Positions 46,872 to 57,736 are shown, counted from the stretch's first letter. The stretch: 64,000 nucleotides of DNA from Candidatus Thorarchaeota archaeon (GCA_029858305.1 JAOUFI010000003.1:1-64000); one strand, 5' to 3'. Translations and numbers: made by a program. The notes: a model not told the origin generated them from the sequence alone.

Positions 46872-47693
46872 ATGACCGAAGACATAAGCTTGGAGAACTC
46901 GTCTGGCTCACCGATTTCTTTTTCATATTTGAAAAAATTCAATATCTATGCCGGTGTTCTTCATCTAATAACTGGAATACTCATGCTATTCTTGGGTTTA
47001 AATTTGGAGTGGGAGCAGGATGTTTATGCCTTCTATCTCGATTTTCAAATACTTCCTGTTGATCCATTCTTCGTAGTGCAACCGACACCTGTTGTCATAT
47101 TCACACTTTCATACATCGGAGTGATTCTGGCATCATTCCCGTTAATGTCAGCTCTAGCTCATTTCTTAATCGCGTTTCCACTGAAAGACAAGTATGTGGC
47201 AAATCTCCAGAAAGGTATGAACCCATACAGATGGTATGAGTATGCAGTATCAAGCTCAGTGATGATTTTCCTGATCACATTCCTCTTGGGAATTTGGGAT
47301 ATATGGTCACTTGTGATGATTGTTGTTCTGAATGCTATGATGATTATGTTCGGATATCTAATGGAGTATGTTAATCAGTATACAGAGAAAACTACCTGGA
47401 AACCTTTCATATTAGGATGCATTTCTGGTGGAACACCTTGGGTTGTCTTATTCGGATATTTCGCGGCCGCAATTAGTGCTGCAGAAACCAATCCTCCAAC
47501 CTTTGTGTACATTATCATATTCATGTACCTAATCCTCTTCAACATCTTTGCACTGAATCAATTCCTGCAATACAAACGAGTCAGTAAATGGAAAGACTAT
47601 CTCTATGGAGAACGAATGTACATTATTCTAAGCTTGATTGCGAAAACTCTACTTGCATGGATTGTTTTTGCTGGAATATTTGCACCATTCTAA
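46872..47693 (+). CDS. Heliorhodopsin
   Basis: 273 aa, 7 TM; YAGVLHLITG (TM1 His), ALAHFLIAFP (TM2 His), NPYRWYEYAVSSSVMI (TM3 Glu), NQFLQYKRVSKWKDYLYGERMYIILSLIAKTLLAWIVFAG with retinal-type Lys258 in TM7. Confidence 0.92.
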   Translation: MTEDISLENSSGSPISFSYLKKFNIYAGVLHLITGILMLFLGLNLEWEQDVYAFYLDFQILPVDPFFVVQPTPVVIFTLSYIGVILASFPLMSALAHFLIAFPLKDKYVANLQKGMNPYRWYEYAVSSSVMIFLITFLLGIWDIWSLVMIVVLNAMMIMFGYLMEYVNQYTEKTTWKPFILGCISGGTPWVVLFGYFAAAISAAETNPPTFVYIIIFMYLILFNIFALNQFLQYKRVSKWKDYLYGERMYIILSLIAKTLLAWIVFAGIFAPF

Positions 47694-47948
47694 TAAGATT
47701 AAACCAAAAGAGAGTATAATTGATTGAATCAGCAGCATTATACTCTCATTCCATTTCTTATTTGACTGATTACGATTTGACTTGCTTACATTTTAGTATA
47801 TTGAACTCATTATTCCTATCGAACATATTTGAAGTATTTTGAACCTTTAAATTACAAATAGAGCGTTATGAGCAGATATTAAAATTTAGATTTTTATGTT
47901 ACGAAATCTTGCTTATTAATAATAAAATATTGTTAATTTTGTGATTCA

Positions 47949-49004
47949 ATGATGAAGTACGCTATTCTTAACAAAGCGCTTCTTGGAATGGTACTACTAT
48001 TGCTGGTATCATCCATAGTGGTTGTCAGTGCAACAACAACAACTGAGGATGAAACCACAGAGACTGAAACCACGACAGAAGACGAAACTACAACCTCTAT
48101 CAACGATGATGATTCCAATGACCGTGAAGTGACCGTCATGACGACATCTACACATGCTGAAATTGAATCAAAGCTTGAATCAGGAGGTACTGAAGACTCC
48201 TTCAAGATCGAAGTCGATGTTGGTGTTAACGGCGTTGAGTTCAAAATCGCATTTGAAGCTGAAACGGCAACAAATGAAACCGAAAGAGAGTTTGAGGTCG
48301 ATTTCAGCCAGCTAGTTGAGTTCATTGATGAGAACAGCAATGGTGTCTATGATGATTCAGTAGATACTGATGTTCAGACACTAGAGCTGAATAGTTTTGA
48401 ACCAATCGCATACACGACTGAGAACATTTCAGGGATCACCGTACATGTGTTTGATGTTTCAACTACCGATGGCATCTTTGGTGCAAGGATTTATGCGACT
48501 GGAGATTTCACCAATATCAACGGCAGTCTCATTGCTCCTACTCAGGTGAAGATTGATGTGTTCATTCACGACTTCAATTTCACAGACGTGGATTCACAGC
48601 TCGCCTTGAAGGTGGAACTCAGTAGTGAGTTGGAAACCTCTTTCAATGACCAGACCGAGGATGAAGAGGATGGGAGAGCCACCGATGAAGCAGCAGTTGA
48701 CATTCTCATGACAGACACCAATGGTTTCTTCTCTTGGAAGGAATCTGCTGAAATCGATGGAATCGCCCATCAGGTCAACTCTAGCATTCATGAAGTCTCA
48801 GCAACAGAACAAGAAATCTATCTGAACTACCCACAGGGTAGCGAGATAGTTCATGATCCTAAGATTGGTTTTGAGAATCTCCTTATCATGGGGGGGAATC
48901 CCTTGCCAATTGCGGACTTCATTGCTGACAACTTGCTTCCTATCTCCATTGGCCTTGCTATTGTCGTTATTGGATTAGTTGTAGTGGCTAAGCGAAGGTC
49001 GTAG
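47949..49004 (+). CDS. Secreted acidic surface protein with C-terminal TM anchor
   Basis: Signal peptide, TTTTEDETTETETTTEDETTTS linker, Ca-binding-like loop DENSNGVYDD, C-terminal TM and KRRS. Confidence 0.7.
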   Translation: MMKYAILNKALLGMVLLLLVSSIVVVSATTTTEDETTETETTTEDETTTSINDDDSNDREVTVMTTSTHAEIESKLESGGTEDSFKIEVDVGVNGVEFKIAFEAETATNETEREFEVDFSQLVEFIDENSNGVYDDSVDTDVQTLELNSFEPIAYTTENISGITVHVFDVSTTDGIFGARIYATGDFTNINGSLIAPTQVKIDVFIHDFNFTDVDSQLALKVELSSELETSFNDQTEDEEDGRATDEAAVDILMTDTNGFFSWKESAEIDGIAHQVNSSIHEVSATEQEIYLNYPQGSEIVHDPKIGFENLLIMGGNPLPIADFIADNLLPISIGLAIVVIGLVVVAKRRS

Positions 49005-49022
49005 TTTAATCATCGTGGATAT

Positions 49023-49056
49023 GGAGAAGAGATAGAATCTCTTCTCCTAATTTTTT
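49023..49056. terminator. Hairpin with flanking U-tract between convergent genes
   Basis: 11-bp perfect stem GGAGAAGAGAT-AGA-ATCTCTTCTCC followed by TAATTTTTT. Confidence 0.7.
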
Positions 49057-49065
49057 CTATAAAGC

Positions 49066-50964
49066 CTAGATGATGCCGAAGTCATCCAATTCCGTGGTGG
49101 AATCCTGCTTCAGAGCCAATTGATATGCTGGTTGCATCATCTCAGCAGTACTCTTCTTTGTGAGCCTAAATGGCGCCTCCGTCTGCCGAATCAAGCCTCT
49201 CTCCACGAACTCCCTCATATCTATTGGTAGCCAGATTTCACTGAAGTGATCCTTTAGATCGTAGTGTGTAATCTCATCCTCTTTTTCGAGTAATCTCTTG
49301 ACTGGTTCGATAAAGGTCTTCAAGTGTTCATCTAGGTAGCATTCCATCTTCTCCAAAACAGTTTCAACGAGGTCAAATGTTTTCTTTGGAGCATGAACAA
49401 ACTCAGTGAATATTGAATTGAAGAATTCTGGATTGAACTCCAATGCTTGAGCAGTAGACTCTCGTAACGGAATTGCCCTATTCAGAAGAACCTCAATGTT
49501 TGCCATGCGACGTATTCCAGAGGTCATGAAGTTGAGTGCGAAGTGAGGGTCATCTTTTACATCGAGCGCTTTGTATGCCTTGTTGATCAGGTCCTTGCAA
49601 AAGACATAGTTGAGCAATAACAAGTTCTCAAGGTCTCTGGAGCCTATGTTCTGGAGGTCTTCATAGAGATCATGAATCGTGTCATCTCTAGTGAACAGTA
49701 ACGTACTCTTTGAGAAGTACGAATGGAAAATGCTTCCATCTCTTACTCTGTGAACCAATTTTCGAAAGGCATCTCGTGTGAAGAGATAGGTATCAACATA
49801 GACATCCTTCTCAACTAGCGCCTTGTAATGCTGATAGATGTCGTCTCTTGTAACAATAAGTACATCGAGGTCTGACTTTTCCCAGACTGTATCGTAGGAT
49901 AGACTTCCCGCGAGCATGAGTGAAAGGACATATTCATCAGTCTTCACCTTCTGCACTAATTCTTCAGCTGCCACTCTATAATCATCCTGTACTTGCTTGC
50001 GTTCCACCTTCGAAGGTCCAACTAGAGTTGGTATAACCTCATCAGGAAGGAACGACTTCCAATTGAAGTGATACTGAGCCTCATTATACTCAACCACTCC
50101 TTTCTTGGTGATTTTAACTGGATTGATAGTCCGACGGAGAATTCGACGCCTGTGCAAGTGCTCAAGGTCTATGGTTTCCCAGCCACCCTGAGCGAATCTA
50201 TCGTTTATCTCTGTCTGCGTAGCCGTACCTTCATTCTCGGAGATGAAGTCTAGTACAGGCTTGTAAATGTCAAGGTCAAGTGTATCAAGAAACTCATACG
50301 ATTTCCTTAACGTTCGTTCAAGAGATTCGTGCGTCACTTTTGTATCAATGAAACCATCAAAAAGCTCGGGAAAGAGGTCTGGTTTGAGCTCCCTTCCTCG
50401 AAGGATGACTTCTCTGGGGGGGTAGATATCATTCAAGTAGCACAACAAGTATCCTAATTCGCTTAGGGCATGTATAAGAAAATGAAAACTGTGCGGGAGG
50501 TCTCTCTTGATATAGAGATACTTCTCTGACTTTGAGAGGTCGTATCGCACGGCAAGGTCGTATCCCATCTGTTGTAGCTGACGGTCTCGTGTACCAACAT
50601 TCTTGTTCAGGTTTTTGTAGAAATCAGTCAGTGAGCAATCTCGTGAGAAGACCAATTTACTATATGTCAAGAATTGCAGCAGTCCAAGACCTCTTGGTGA
50701 TTGAACATGTCGCATAAAGTCATCACGACTATAGATTTGCACGTCGATTGGAACTCCAAATTCGACAAGTCTTGCTGTGCGGTGCTTTCCATCATCTGTT
50801 ATGACGAAAGCATTTATGTTAGACCGCTCGGTGACCTCATCGTAAGCCATACTTCCGTAGACGATGATTCCCAGGACGTGTGTGTCCTTCTTCGCTCGGG
50901 CGATGAAGCTTGACAAAGCATCATCGAACTGCTTCCGTACTTGCGGATCTTCCATCTGCAACAA
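49066..50964 (-). CDS. Tandem nucleotidyltransferase-domain protein
   Basis: VYGSMAYDEVTERSNINAFVI and AGSLSYDTVWEKSDLDVLIV, each followed by VPIDVQIYSRDDF / VYVDTYLFTRDAF. Confidence 0.75.
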   Translation of the reverse strand: MLQMEDPQVRKQFDDALSSFIARAKKDTHVLGIIVYGSMAYDEVTERSNINAFVITDDGKHRTARLVEFGVPIDVQIYSRDDFMRHVQSPRGLGLLQFLTYSKLVFSRDCSLTDFYKNLNKNVGTRDRQLQQMGYDLAVRYDLSKSEKYLYIKRDLPHSFHFLIHALSELGYLLCYLNDIYPPREVILRGRELKPDLFPELFDGFIDTKVTHESLERTLRKSYEFLDTLDLDIYKPVLDFISENEGTATQTEINDRFAQGGWETIDLEHLHRRRILRRTINPVKITKKGVVEYNEAQYHFNWKSFLPDEVIPTLVGPSKVERKQVQDDYRVAAEELVQKVKTDEYVLSLMLAGSLSYDTVWEKSDLDVLIVTRDDIYQHYKALVEKDVYVDTYLFTRDAFRKLVHRVRDGSIFHSYFSKSTLLFTRDDTIHDLYEDLQNIGSRDLENLLLLNYVFCKDLINKAYKALDVKDDPHFALNFMTSGIRRMANIEVLLNRAIPLRESTAQALEFNPEFFNSIFTEFVHAPKKTFDLVETVLEKMECYLDEHLKTFIEPVKRLLEKEDEITHYDLKDHFSEIWLPIDMREFVERGLIRQTEAPFRLTKKSTAEMMQPAYQLALKQDSTTELDDFGII

Positions 50965-50973
50965 CTCCTACTC

Positions 50974-53805
50974 TCAGGAAGATACCACAACACTTTGGAG
51001 GAACTTGCCAGTGTAAGACTTCTCACACTTGATTATGTCTTCTACGGTGCCCTCCGCGATGACCTCTCCACCTTCGGCTCCACCTTCAGGGCCAAGATCT
51101 ATCACCCAGTCCGCGGACTTGATGATATCGAGGTGGTGTTCAATGACGATAACAGTGTTTCCCGCGTCCACAAGCCTATTGATGGTCTTCAGAAGCATCT
51201 GGATGTCCTGCATATGAAGACCCACACTGGGTTCATCCATAATGTACAGATTATCCTTCAGCTTCTTCAGTTTTCCAAGCTCCTTTGCAAGCTTGATTCT
51301 CTGGCTTTCGCCTCCTGACAAAGTTGGCGCAGGTTGTCCAAGTTTGAGGTATCCCAGCCCAAGCTCCATCATGGTCTTTGTCTTGTGTCGGATGAGTCGT
51401 ACATCCTTGAAGAACTCGCAAGCCTCCTCAACACTCATGTTTAGGACATCTCCAATGTTCTTCCCATTGTACTTGATTTCAAGTACTTCTTCAGAGAAGC
51501 GAGCCCCCTTACACACGGGGCAGACAGTCTGTATATCGGGCATGTACTGCAATTCTATGCGAACAAGTCCCTCGCCGTTACACTCCACACATCGCCCTTC
51601 AGTAGAGTTATAGCTGAATCGCCCAATGCTGTATCCACGTTCCTGTGCCATCTTGGTGTGAGTATAGAGACTCCGTATCTTGTCAAAAAATCCAACATAC
51701 GTTGCTGGCGTCGACCTTGAATGCCTTCCAATGGGTGACTGGTCCACAATCCTGACATCAGAGATATTCTCAATTCCTTCGAGTCTCTCGAGTTTTCCAG
51801 GGAGGATACGAGGGTCATTCATATCATGAAGGAGCTTGTTCCCAAGGACATCCTCGATCAAGGTGCTCTTGCCCGAACCGCTCACTCCGGTGATACAAAT
51901 GAAGACACCGAGGGGGAACTCCACTGAGATATTCTTCAAGTTGTTCTCCGTGGCTCCAACAACCTTCAGAGTCTTTCCATTCGGCGCTCGTGCTTTGCCG
52001 AGGTACGGAATGCTCTTCGTCCCAACGATATACTTTCCAGTCAAGAACTTGGGATTGTTGAGAATCTCTTCCAGCTGACCCTGAGCGACAATCTTCCCTC
52101 CGTGCAGACCAGGTCCAGGTCCTATCTCTATGATATTATCAGCCTGTTTGATAGTTGCAAGATCGTGTTCAATAACTATCACAGTATTGCCCGTGTCCCT
52201 TAGGCGTTTCAGAATGTCCACTATTCGGTTACTATCTCTCATGTGGAGACCTATACTAGGTTCATCAAGCACGTACAGCATTCCCATTAGTTCAGAACCC
52301 AGTTGAGTCGAGAGCTTGATTCTCTGAGCCTCGCCCGCGCTTAGAGTCCTTGCTCGCCTGTTGAGTCGGAGGTAATAGAGACCAATGTCTATGAGGAGTT
52401 GGATACGTTTCCGCAACTCACCAATGACCTGATTCCCTGCCTTCTCTACATCTTTGGGGACTTTTATGGAATCTGCAAACTCCAGTAACTGATTGATAAA
52501 CAGCTCACCAAGTTCGTCGATATTCCTCCCATCCACAGTGACAAGGATTCTCTGCTTGATGAGCTTCTGTCCCTTACAGTCTGGACAGAGATGCTCTGCC
52601 ATTATCTTCCTATACCACTCATAGTGTTCACCCTTCTTCCGGTCATGCTTGTAGAACCTGTCAATATAATTGCAGACACCCATGTACCGGACCTTCTTTC
52701 CCACATCACGATGCCTGTATTTGTTAGGCCAATCCGGAGGCTCTTGAAGTATGAACTCCTCCTTGATACCCCATAGTATCTGATGCTGAATATCCTCTGG
52801 AAGTTCTCCAAACGGAGTGTCCATATCGAACCCCAAATGCTGGCTAACGCTGTACATCCAATACTTGGCATACCACGCAAGAGCCCCGTGTTTCAGGCTC
52901 TTCTTTGGGTCAACGATGATAAGCCTAGACTCCGCCTTCAGGAGTGTACCAACACCAAGACAAGTGGGACAGGCATTCTCTGGCAAGTTTGCTGAGAATG
53001 CTCCAGGAAGAAGTTTGTGCATAATGATATGATGGTCTTTACACCCAAAGCCCTTGTAGAACTTCTCCAATACATCATCAGTGACATTTTCATCTAGTTC
53101 GAACCGGATGAATCCGCTACCAACATTCTTAGCGTTCTCTATAGAAATCGCAAATTGATGATACAAGTCTTGCTTAATGATGATTCTATCGACAAGAACC
53201 TCAATCCGATAGTCTTTGTCCTCATCCAGCTCTATCTTGTCATTGATGCTGAATGGTTCACCATCGATTCGAATCCGTTTGTACCCTTTTTGTCGTATCT
53301 CATCGAACAGGTAAGGATAGTCCTCATCATAGAACTTGTTCACTGGAGCAAGAATCTCAACACTTGTCCCCTCAGGTAAAGTCATGAGGTGATCAACAAT
53401 TTGGTTTGCATTACGTGTGTGGACCTTCCTATTGCAGTAAGGACAATGAGCTTGCCCTAGAACTGAGAAGAGAATTCTCATGTAGCTTGAGATATCAGTC
53501 ATTGTCGATACAGTAGACCTTGGATTAAGAGTCCCAGTCTTTTGTTCGATTGCGACGACTGGTGACAATCCAATGATGGAGTCTACATCAGCACGCTCTA
53601 GCATGGGCAACATGGTTCGAGAAGTTGCTGACATTGATTCGAAGAACCTGCGCTGCGCTTCACTGAAAATAACGTCAAAAGCTAGCGAAGTTTTTCCCGA
53701 CCCCGATAAACCCGTGATGACGGTCAGTTTATCGCGGGGGATATCCACATCGATATTTTGTAGATTATTTGTCCTAGCACCCTTTACACTAATGTATTCT
53801 CTCAT
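50974..53805 (-). CDS. uvrA: Excinuclease ABC subunit A (UvrA)
   Basis: [36 protein letters not shown], two ABC ATPase halves, [16 protein letters not shown]...CPVCKGARF zinc motifs. Confidence 0.93.
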   Translation of the reverse strand: MREYISVKGARTNNLQNIDVDIPRDKLTVITGLSGSGKTSLAFDVIFSEAQRRFFESMSATSRTMLPMLERADVDSIIGLSPVVAIEQKTGTLNPRSTVSTMTDISSYMRILFSVLGQAHCPYCNRKVHTRNANQIVDHLMTLPEGTSVEILAPVNKFYDEDYPYLFDEIRQKGYKRIRIDGEPFSINDKIELDEDKDYRIEVLVDRIIIKQDLYHQFAISIENAKNVGSGFIRFELDENVTDDVLEKFYKGFGCKDHHIIMHKLLPGAFSANLPENACPTCLGVGTLLKAESRLIIVDPKKSLKHGALAWYAKYWMYSVSQHLGFDMDTPFGELPEDIQHQILWGIKEEFILQEPPDWPNKYRHRDVGKKVRYMGVCNYIDRFYKHDRKKGEHYEWYRKIMAEHLCPDCKGQKLIKQRILVTVDGRNIDELGELFINQLLEFADSIKVPKDVEKAGNQVIGELRKRIQLLIDIGLYYLRLNRRARTLSAGEAQRIKLSTQLGSELMGMLYVLDEPSIGLHMRDSNRIVDILKRLRDTGNTVIVIEHDLATIKQADNIIEIGPGPGLHGGKIVAQGQLEEILNNPKFLTGKYIVGTKSIPYLGKARAPNGKTLKVVGATENNLKNISVEFPLGVFICITGVSGSGKSTLIEDVLGNKLLHDMNDPRILPGKLERLEGIENISDVRIVDQSPIGRHSRSTPATYVGFFDKIRSLYTHTKMAQERGYSIGRFSYNSTEGRCVECNGEGLVRIELQYMPDIQTVCPVCKGARFSEEVLEIKYNGKNIGDVLNMSVEEACEFFKDVRLIRHKTKTMMELGLGYLKLGQPAPTLSGGESQRIKLAKELGKLKKLKDNLYIMDEPSVGLHMQDIQMLLKTINRLVDAGNTVIVIEHHLDIIKSADWVIDLGPEGGAEGGEVIAEGTVEDIIKCEKSYTGKFLQSVVVSS

Positions 53806-53901
53806 TCATTCATGCCTCCCTACATCAGTTCAACCCAGTGCCTCCCTATGACAGGTTACAACGACCCTATGAGAGTTATCGGGCCTGATGATAGCTTGAG
53901 G

Positions 53902-53920
53902 TTTCTCACGATATGAGAAA
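53902..53920. promoter_or_regulatory. 19-bp palindrome upstream of uvrA
   Basis: TTTCTCA-CGATA-TGAGAAA, ~97 bp upstream of the uvrA start and ~150 bp upstream of the divergent wHTH gene. Confidence 0.4.
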
Positions 53921-54069
53921 GTGTTCTGAGCGGGACTCGAATCGTATTTAGAAGGTTCGATTTCAGCAGGATATTCGAATAATTAAAAGGAGGAAGTCAA
54001 TGAGTGTTGACTTATTGGTCAAGTACCGTAGGATTATATCTCTCTAAAACAAGTCATTCCTGATGAACA

Positions 54070-54522
54070 ATGACTTCTGATGAAGTGTTTGAAGCAATAT
54101 CGCACCCGATGAGAATTGCTATTCTGAAGGAATTGGCTAAGAAACCAATTCGATTTGCTGATCTCAAACGGAAATTAAGAATCAAGAGTGGCGGACTCTT
54201 GGACTTTCATCTCAAGAAAATGGAGGCAGTAATAATCACTGATAAGGACGGGCTCTACACACTGAATAATCGAGGATTCGCTGCTCTTCGTGCAGTTCAC
54301 ATTGTTACAAATTATGGCTGGCAGAGAAGATCATGGTGGCTTAATGTATTGATGATGTTTATGCTTAACATCTACTTCTTCTTTACAGCGTTTGAATTTT
54401 ACATCTTTGTAGCAATTCCGACATTTGGTTGGCTTCTTTTCTATAGTTACTGGACCTTTGTGAAGCGAAGAGTTAGTCTAAGAAGTAATGGTGCAGACCA
54501 AGAAAATGTGGAGGTATCATGA
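54070..54522 (+). CDS. ArsR-like winged-helix regulator with C-terminal TM segments
   Basis: EAISHPMRIAILKELAKKPIRFADLKRKLRIKSGGLLDFHLKKME; two hydrophobic helices after the wHTH. Confidence 0.78.
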   Translation: MTSDEVFEAISHPMRIAILKELAKKPIRFADLKRKLRIKSGGLLDFHLKKMEAVIITDKDGLYTLNNRGFAALRAVHIVTNYGWQRRSWWLNVLMMFMLNIYFFFTAFEFYIFVAIPTFGWLLFYSYWTFVKRRVSLRSNGADQENVEVS

Positions 54523-54593
54523 TTTGAAATTTTGGCGTTGTTGTGAAATAATATATTCATTCTGTCGAAAAAATTTGTACTCGAAGGAGAATC

Positions 54594-55379
54594 TTGAATT
54601 TGGTAGCTGTCAGTGTTGAGAGACTTGTAAAATCGTTTGGAAGTCTGGTAGCAGTAAATAATGTCACGTTCGAAGTACGCGAGGGTGAAATCTATGGATT
54701 ACTTGGACCTAATGGGGCAGGCAAAACGACGACAATAAAGTGCCTAATGGGACTCTTGGATCCTGATAGTGGTTCAACCCATATTTACCATGTGAATTCT
54801 CTAGAGAATCCAATTGAGGCCAAGAAACTTGTAGGCTATGTGCCCGAAGAGCACCAGCTCTATGACTCACTGACTCCGCGTGAACTGTTCGAATTCATTG
54901 CTTCAATTAGACAACTTCCTAAAGATAAAACTAACAAACGCATTGGAGAGATGGTGAAAGCACTCGATTTCGAGAAGTATTATGATTCAATGATTGTGAC
55001 ACTCTCGCAGGGGAACAAACAGAAGACAATGCTAATCTCTGCTTTACTTCATGCGCCAAAGCTCCTTATTCTTGACGAACCATTCTCGGGACTTGATGTA
55101 AGGACATCTAAGATAATCAAAGACATCATCCAGATTCATGTGGACAATGGAGGCTCCGTTCTTCTGTCTACGCATGTCATGGAAGTCGCTCAGGGACTTT
55201 GTGATCGAGTAGGGATTATTGACGATGGCGTATTGGTAGGTGAGGGAACACTATCTGAACTCAGAGCTCAGGCAAAAGAAGAGAGTGCTACTCTTGAGAA
55301 ATTATTCCTCCGCCTTACAGAGCAGGAAGAGGAGGTCCAGGTCGGTGTCGATGCTCTTCGGGAGGCACTCTCAGAATGA
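54594..55379 (+). CDS. ABC transporter ATP-binding protein
   Basis: LLGPNGAGKTTTIKCLMG, LSQGNKQKTMLISALLHAPKLLILDEPFSGLD; TTG start. Confidence 0.9.
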   Translation: MNLVAVSVERLVKSFGSLVAVNNVTFEVREGEIYGLLGPNGAGKTTTIKCLMGLLDPDSGSTHIYHVNSLENPIEAKKLVGYVPEEHQLYDSLTPRELFEFIASIRQLPKDKTNKRIGEMVKALDFEKYYDSMIVTLSQGNKQKTMLISALLHAPKLLILDEPFSGLDVRTSKIIKDIIQIHVDNGGSVLLSTHVMEVAQGLCDRVGIIDDGVLVGEGTLSELRAQAKEESATLEKLFLRLTEQEEEVQVGVDALREALSE

Positions 55380-57019
55380 ACTTCAGAGAGCGCTGGAGAT
55401 TAGCAGGCATCATTGCACTACAGATGAGATTCGATGGGTTTCTCAAGAACAATCCTGGAAATATGGCTCGGATAAAGGAAAATCCTGAGAAAATCTCGAG
55501 AAGTATTCGATCTTCAAGCAGGGTGAACAGCATTCTGAGTGTCTTCATGATTATCATGTTGGCAGCACTCACTATTGGTGTCACTGGTTTCGATGCCTCA
55601 ATTGGAGACCTCAATGTCCGACTTGCTGTAGGATTTTCATTCTTCATGGTTCTTGCCTTTGTCTTAATTTTCCTCCTAAATCTCACAACTACAACTGGAT
55701 TCTTTACATCCGGGGCTATGAAATTGCCAAGTATTTTACCTCTTAGTAGAAAGGAACTTGAGAGCCTTGCAGTACTTGCATTTACACGCGTCTTCATTGC
55801 TCCAGCTATCCTCACCGTTACATTGTTCCCAGCGGCGTGTTTTGTTCTATTTGGGCCATTAGCAGGTTTTGTTGCGCTTATTGGATGTCTTGCCACGGTC
55901 TCAGTATCTCTACGTTCGTTGATTGGGTTCTCACGATGGTTCGAAACCAAGATGCTCTCATCAGATGAGTCGAAGATTGGGACTATAGTGAGGATAGCAG
56001 CCACTATAGGGCTTGTTGTTGGAATCATGAGTGTCTATATGCTGTCCAGCTACATCCCGTATATTGTTCAAGGAGTTATCATGTTCGCAGAATCTTTCAA
56101 TGGAACATACTTGGTGCTCTCAGTCCTTTTTCCATTCTCATTTGGTTTCTTAGCCTCAGCTGTGACGCCAGGAGTAACTTTTCAAGATTTGATGATTCCT
56201 TTGGTTTCAGGGGGTATGTCCCTCCTATATGGTTTGATTGCATTAGTATTCTATAGACAAAGCGGAAAATTGCTAAGGGGTCTTGCTATTGGAGGAGTTT
56301 CAACAGGAAGAACTGGGCCACTGAGAGAAATTAGCATCGAAACGCGAACGCCCATAATAGCAGTAATTCGAAAAGATTTGAAGATGGCTACAAAGAGTGT
56401 TGGATCAGCAATCGTCTATGCAATTCCAATCTTTCTGATGATCATGTTGTATCCAATGATAAGAGGGATGTCACAAGACGGGCCGCTCCACAGCATCACT
56501 GCAATGACTGCGATAGCATATGCTAATCTCTTTGGGGGACTAACCGTGGTCTCAGTGATGATGTTTGATACACAAGGGGCGTCTATTCATGAGGGATTGC
56601 CCCTGAGTTCAAGACTAGTCCTTAAAGGAAAAACTGCAATCTCTATCATTCCATACACCATGACAATGCTGTTTATCGCCCTCTTGCTCTCTTTGTTTAA
56701 TCCAATTACACCACTTGTCATCCTTATACCAATTTTAGCTATACCACTCGGATATGCAGTACCGATGTCTGTCGGAGCAGCCATGTATCGCTACAAGGGA
56801 GGTGGTCGTGCTGTAGCTATCAATCTAGCTGCTGACCAAAAAATGGCGTTGATCGCAGGATTTGTAGGAGCAGTTGTAGGACTTGGGCCTCTTCTCGGAT
56901 TTGGGATTGTCATGATAATGACAGGTTCACAGATTTTCAGTTTAGCAACTCAAGCACTTGTCACATTTGGCATCGTTTTAATGGCACATTTCCAGATTCC
57001 AAAGCTCCTCAAGGATTGA
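55376..57019 (+). CDS. ABC transporter permease
   Basis: 547 aa polytopic, overlaps the ATPase stop (ATGA). Confidence 0.75.
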   Translation: MNFRERWRLAGIIALQMRFDGFLKNNPGNMARIKENPEKISRSIRSSSRVNSILSVFMIIMLAALTIGVTGFDASIGDLNVRLAVGFSFFMVLAFVLIFLLNLTTTTGFFTSGAMKLPSILPLSRKELESLAVLAFTRVFIAPAILTVTLFPAACFVLFGPLAGFVALIGCLATVSVSLRSLIGFSRWFETKMLSSDESKIGTIVRIAATIGLVVGIMSVYMLSSYIPYIVQGVIMFAESFNGTYLVLSVLFPFSFGFLASAVTPGVTFQDLMIPLVSGGMSLLYGLIALVFYRQSGKLLRGLAIGGVSTGRTGPLREISIETRTPIIAVIRKDLKMATKSVGSAIVYAIPIFLMIMLYPMIRGMSQDGPLHSITAMTAIAYANLFGGLTVVSVMMFDTQGASIHEGLPLSSRLVLKGKTAISIIPYTMTMLFIALLLSLFNPITPLVILIPILAIPLGYAVPMSVGAAMYRYKGGGRAVAINLAADQKMALIAGFVGAVVGLGPLLGFGIVMIMTGSQIFSLATQALVTFGIVLMAHFQIPKLLKD

Positions 57020-57079
57020 AAGCGCGATTGAGTCCCTTGAGCGAAGATTAAAATCGAGCATCTGTAATCAAAACACAAG

Positions 57080-57736
57080 ATGAAGCCATTACTTACTCCA
57101 TCAATACTAGCAGCAAACTTCGCAAATCTTGAGGAAGACATCAGAGCAGCTGAGAGAGGTGGTGCGGACTATTTTCATCTGGACATAATGGACGGTCATT
57201 TTGTCCCAAACATATCTTTTGGACCGTGGATAGCCAAACAGATGAAGAAGATTACGGATAGACCTCTTGACGCACATCTGATGATAACAAATCCCAGAGA
57301 GTACATTCCAAAGTTTATTGACGCTGGCGTAGAGCTGATCTATCCTCATGTAGAGGCATCATATGATGTCTACAGAACCGTACAGATGATTACGGACTAT
57401 GGAGCAAGAGCAGGCATTACACTCAATCCAGCCACACCGGTTTCTTCTTTGGAGGGCGTAATCGACCTTATCGACTCGGTTTTAATTATGTCAGTTTGTC
57501 CAGGTTTCGGGGGGCAGAAATTCATCCCCTCATCGATGAAGAAAATAACCGATCTTCGAGCTCTTCTCGATGAAATCAAACCGAGTGTTCGCATTGCAGT
57601 TGATGGTGGTGTGACTCTTGAGAACATTCGAGACCTTCGCAAAGCTGGAGCTGATTTCTTCATTGCAGGTTCAGCAGTGTTCAAAGCACCTGATATCGAA
57701 GAGAGAGTACGTGCAATGAAGAAGGCCATGGAATAG
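57080..57736 (+). CDS. rpe: Ribulose-phosphate 3-epimerase
   Basis: LLTPSILAANFANLEEDIRAAERGGADYFHLDIMDGHFVPNISFGP; VDGGVTLENIRDLRKAGADFFIAGSAVF. Confidence 0.95.
   Translation: MKPLLTPSILAANFANLEEDIRAAERGGADYFHLDIMDGHFVPNISFGPWIAKQMKKITDRPLDAHLMITNPREYIPKFIDAGVELIYPHVEASYDVYRTVQMITDYGARAGITLNPATPVSSLEGVIDLIDSVLIMSVCPGFGGQKFIPSSMKKITDLRALLDEIKPSVRIAVDGGVTLENIRDLRKAGADFFIAGSAVFKAPDIEERVRAMKKAME

Noticed and set aside
47949-49004. Acidic secreted protein as a dockerin/cellulosome component
   Set aside because: Only one Ca-binding-like loop (DENSNGVYDD) is present; the paired dockerin segments are missing
53882-53940. Possible second C/D box sRNA (TGATGA ... CTGA) upstream of uvrA
   Set aside because: Flanks do not form a terminal stem and spacing to internal boxes is wrong; the palindrome explains the symmetry better
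55315-56028. 237-aa minus-strand ORF
   Set aside because: Lies antisense to the clear ABC permease gene; low-complexity Arg/Ser/Thr-rich composition typical of shadow ORFs
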